This document shows positions 63,237-64,000 of a stretch of 64,000 nt of DNA, one piece after another. Within the stretch, counting starts at the first letter, position 1. Every line of letters starts with the position of its first letter. Source of the stretch: Thiosocius sp942490985 (GTDB taxonomy: Bacteria; Pseudomonadota; Gammaproteobacteria; Chromatiales; Chromatiaceae). A program made the position numbers and the translations under genes. Under the pieces are notes generated by a model. That model worked only from the letters and a program-made list of their open reading frames with translations, was not told the DNA's origin and searched no databases. Location: NCBI GenBank assembly GCA_942490985.1, contig CALNYW010000006.1:124001-188000 (forward strand), in the 5' to 3' direction.

Positions 63237-63703
63237 AAGGGGTCCTGGAAAAAGGCTTTTTCACGACGTCGCTGGATGGGGTGATCAACTGGGCTCGTAC
63301 CGGCTCGATGTGGCCCATGACGTTTGGCCTTGCCTGTTGCGCGGTGGAGATGATGCACGCCGCAGCAGCCCGCTATGACATCGACCGCTTCGGTATGGTT
63401 TTTCGACCGAGCCCCCGACAATCCGACGTGATGATCGTTGCCGGCACGCTGGTCAACAAAATGGCACCGGCGCTGCGCAAGGTTTACGACCAAATGGCCG
63501 AACCGCGGTGGGTGATCTCGATGGGTAGTTGCGCCAACGGCGGCGGCTACTATCACTACTCCTACTCGGTGGTGCGTGGCTGTGATCGCATCGTGCCGGT
63601 GGACGTTTACGTGCCGGGTTGTCCGCCGACTGCGGAGGCGTTGCTGTGGGGCATTCTGCAGTTGCAAAACAAGATCCGCCAAACCAACACCATCGCCCGA
63701 TAG
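63227..63703 (+). CDS. nuoB: NADH-quinone oxidoreductase subunit B
   Basis: NuoB carries the N2 [4Fe-4S] cluster that passes electrons to quinone. It has 158 residues. The cluster ligands are the tandem Cys in FGLACCAVEMMHAAAARYD, the Cys in SMGSCANGGGYY and the Cys in VYVPGCPPTAEAL. RQSDVMIVAGTLVNKMAP is typical. The ATG lies inside the end of nuoA, so translation is coupled. Confidence 0.98.
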   Translation: MGVEGVLEKGFFTTSLDGVINWARTGSMWPMTFGLACCAVEMMHAAAARYDIDRFGMVFRPSPRQSDVMIVAGTLVNKMAPALRKVYDQMAEPRWVISMGSCANGGGYYHYSYSVVRGCDRIVPVDVYVPGCPPTAEALLWGILQLQNKIRQTNTIAR

Positions 63704-63721
63704 GCAGGCTGGATTATCCTG

Positions 63722-64000
63722 ATGACCCCGGAAGATCGCTTGGACGAACTAGAGGAAGCGCTCGAAGAGCACCTCGAAGACTTTGCAGACTGCTCCTGGT
63801 CTCGAGACCGCGGTGAGTTGACGTTGCGCGTCCCCCGTGAACAGCTGTTGGCTGTTATGCGCCTGTTGCGCGAGACGCGCGCGCTGGCGTTCGAGGAATG
63901 TATCGACGTCTGCGGCGTCGACTACGCCACTTATGGCGATTCGGAATGGGTGACGACGGGGGCGGCAAACAGTGGCTTCGGGCGCGGAGCGACGCAGGAT
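63722..64000 (+). CDS. nuoC: NADH-quinone oxidoreductase subunit C, N-terminal part (3' end outside window)
   Basis: NuoC is a hydrophilic subunit of complex I in the peripheral arm. The first 93 codons are present and the gene runs off the window. The fragment has an acidic N-terminus (ELEEALEEHLEDFADC) and then the family core ELTLRVPREQLLAVMRLLRE and CIDVCGVDYATYG, which resembles the conserved D-x-x-G-V-D-Y block. It starts 18 bp after nuoB. Fused NuoCD cannot be excluded because the 3' end is missing. Confidence 0.9.
   Translation, partial: MTPEDRLDELEEALEEHLEDFADCSWSRDRGELTLRVPREQLLAVMRLLRETRALAFEECIDVCGVDYATYGDSEWVTTGAANSGFGRGATQD

Overview
The window is about 60% G+C bacterial chromosome from a gammaproteobacterium. 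The strongest evidence is conserved gene blocks: smc-zipA-ligA, and carA-carB-greA-yhbY-rlmE-ftsH-folP-glmM-tpiA-secG-tRNA-Leu leading into nuoABC. A V/A-type ATPase, an Aap-type amino-acid transporter and PEP-CTERM/exosortase-associated genes suggest the Chromatiales or a related, possibly sulfur-oxidising, lineage. That lineage is inference. No rRNA, CRISPR array, phage or intact insertion sequence was seen.

Layout. (1) 1-4404: the flagellar switch and export-ATPase genes fliF (3' part), fliG, fliH, fliI and fliJ, which stop where fliK would be expected. (2) 4757-13303, minus strand: a complete nine-gene V/A-type ATPase operon with mostly 4-nt overlaps, preceded by an FNR/Anr-like site. (3) 13535-19121: a Mth938-domain protein, then alaC, hom, an RpfE-type protein and thrC, which form an aspartate-family amino-acid cluster. 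(4) 19189-29472: exopolysaccharide genes (two UDP-sugar enzymes, a polyprenyl-phosphate sugar transferase) and the regulatory/TPR set prsK-prsR-prsT of exosortase systems, but no exosortase. (5) 29469-29798: a non-coding, MITE-like element with perfect terminal inverted repeats and a row of hairpins. (6) 29820-38317: an FGGY kinase, queF, smc, zipA and ligA. (7) 38569-42779: the aapJQMP amino-acid ABC transporter behind a sigma-54-like promoter. (8) 42780-49599: a detached fliK plus FlhB-like pair, a GYF/pentapeptide-repeat membrane protein, a small exported Cys-rich protein, a CPA2 antiporter, trmO, a DUF1244 protein, and divergent cnoX and trxC with sigma-32-like promoters on both sides. (9) 49784-64000: the housekeeping block from carA to nuoC (truncated by the window end). 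One exosortase-associated glycosyltransferase is lodged in it between greA and yhbY.

How it fits together. The flagellar export genes are split between two places 40 kb apart. The envelope polysaccharide machinery is also split: the sugar-nucleotide, priming and regulatory genes are in one block and a glycosyltransferase sits 25 kb away. The V/A-ATPase could couple ATP to ion transport under low oxygen, if the FNR-like box is real. Two heat-shock-type promoter regions (ftsH; cnoX/trxC) link proteolysis and thiol/chaperone functions to a common stress response. Functional calls come from recognising protein motifs by eye. Promoter calls come from consensus matching only.
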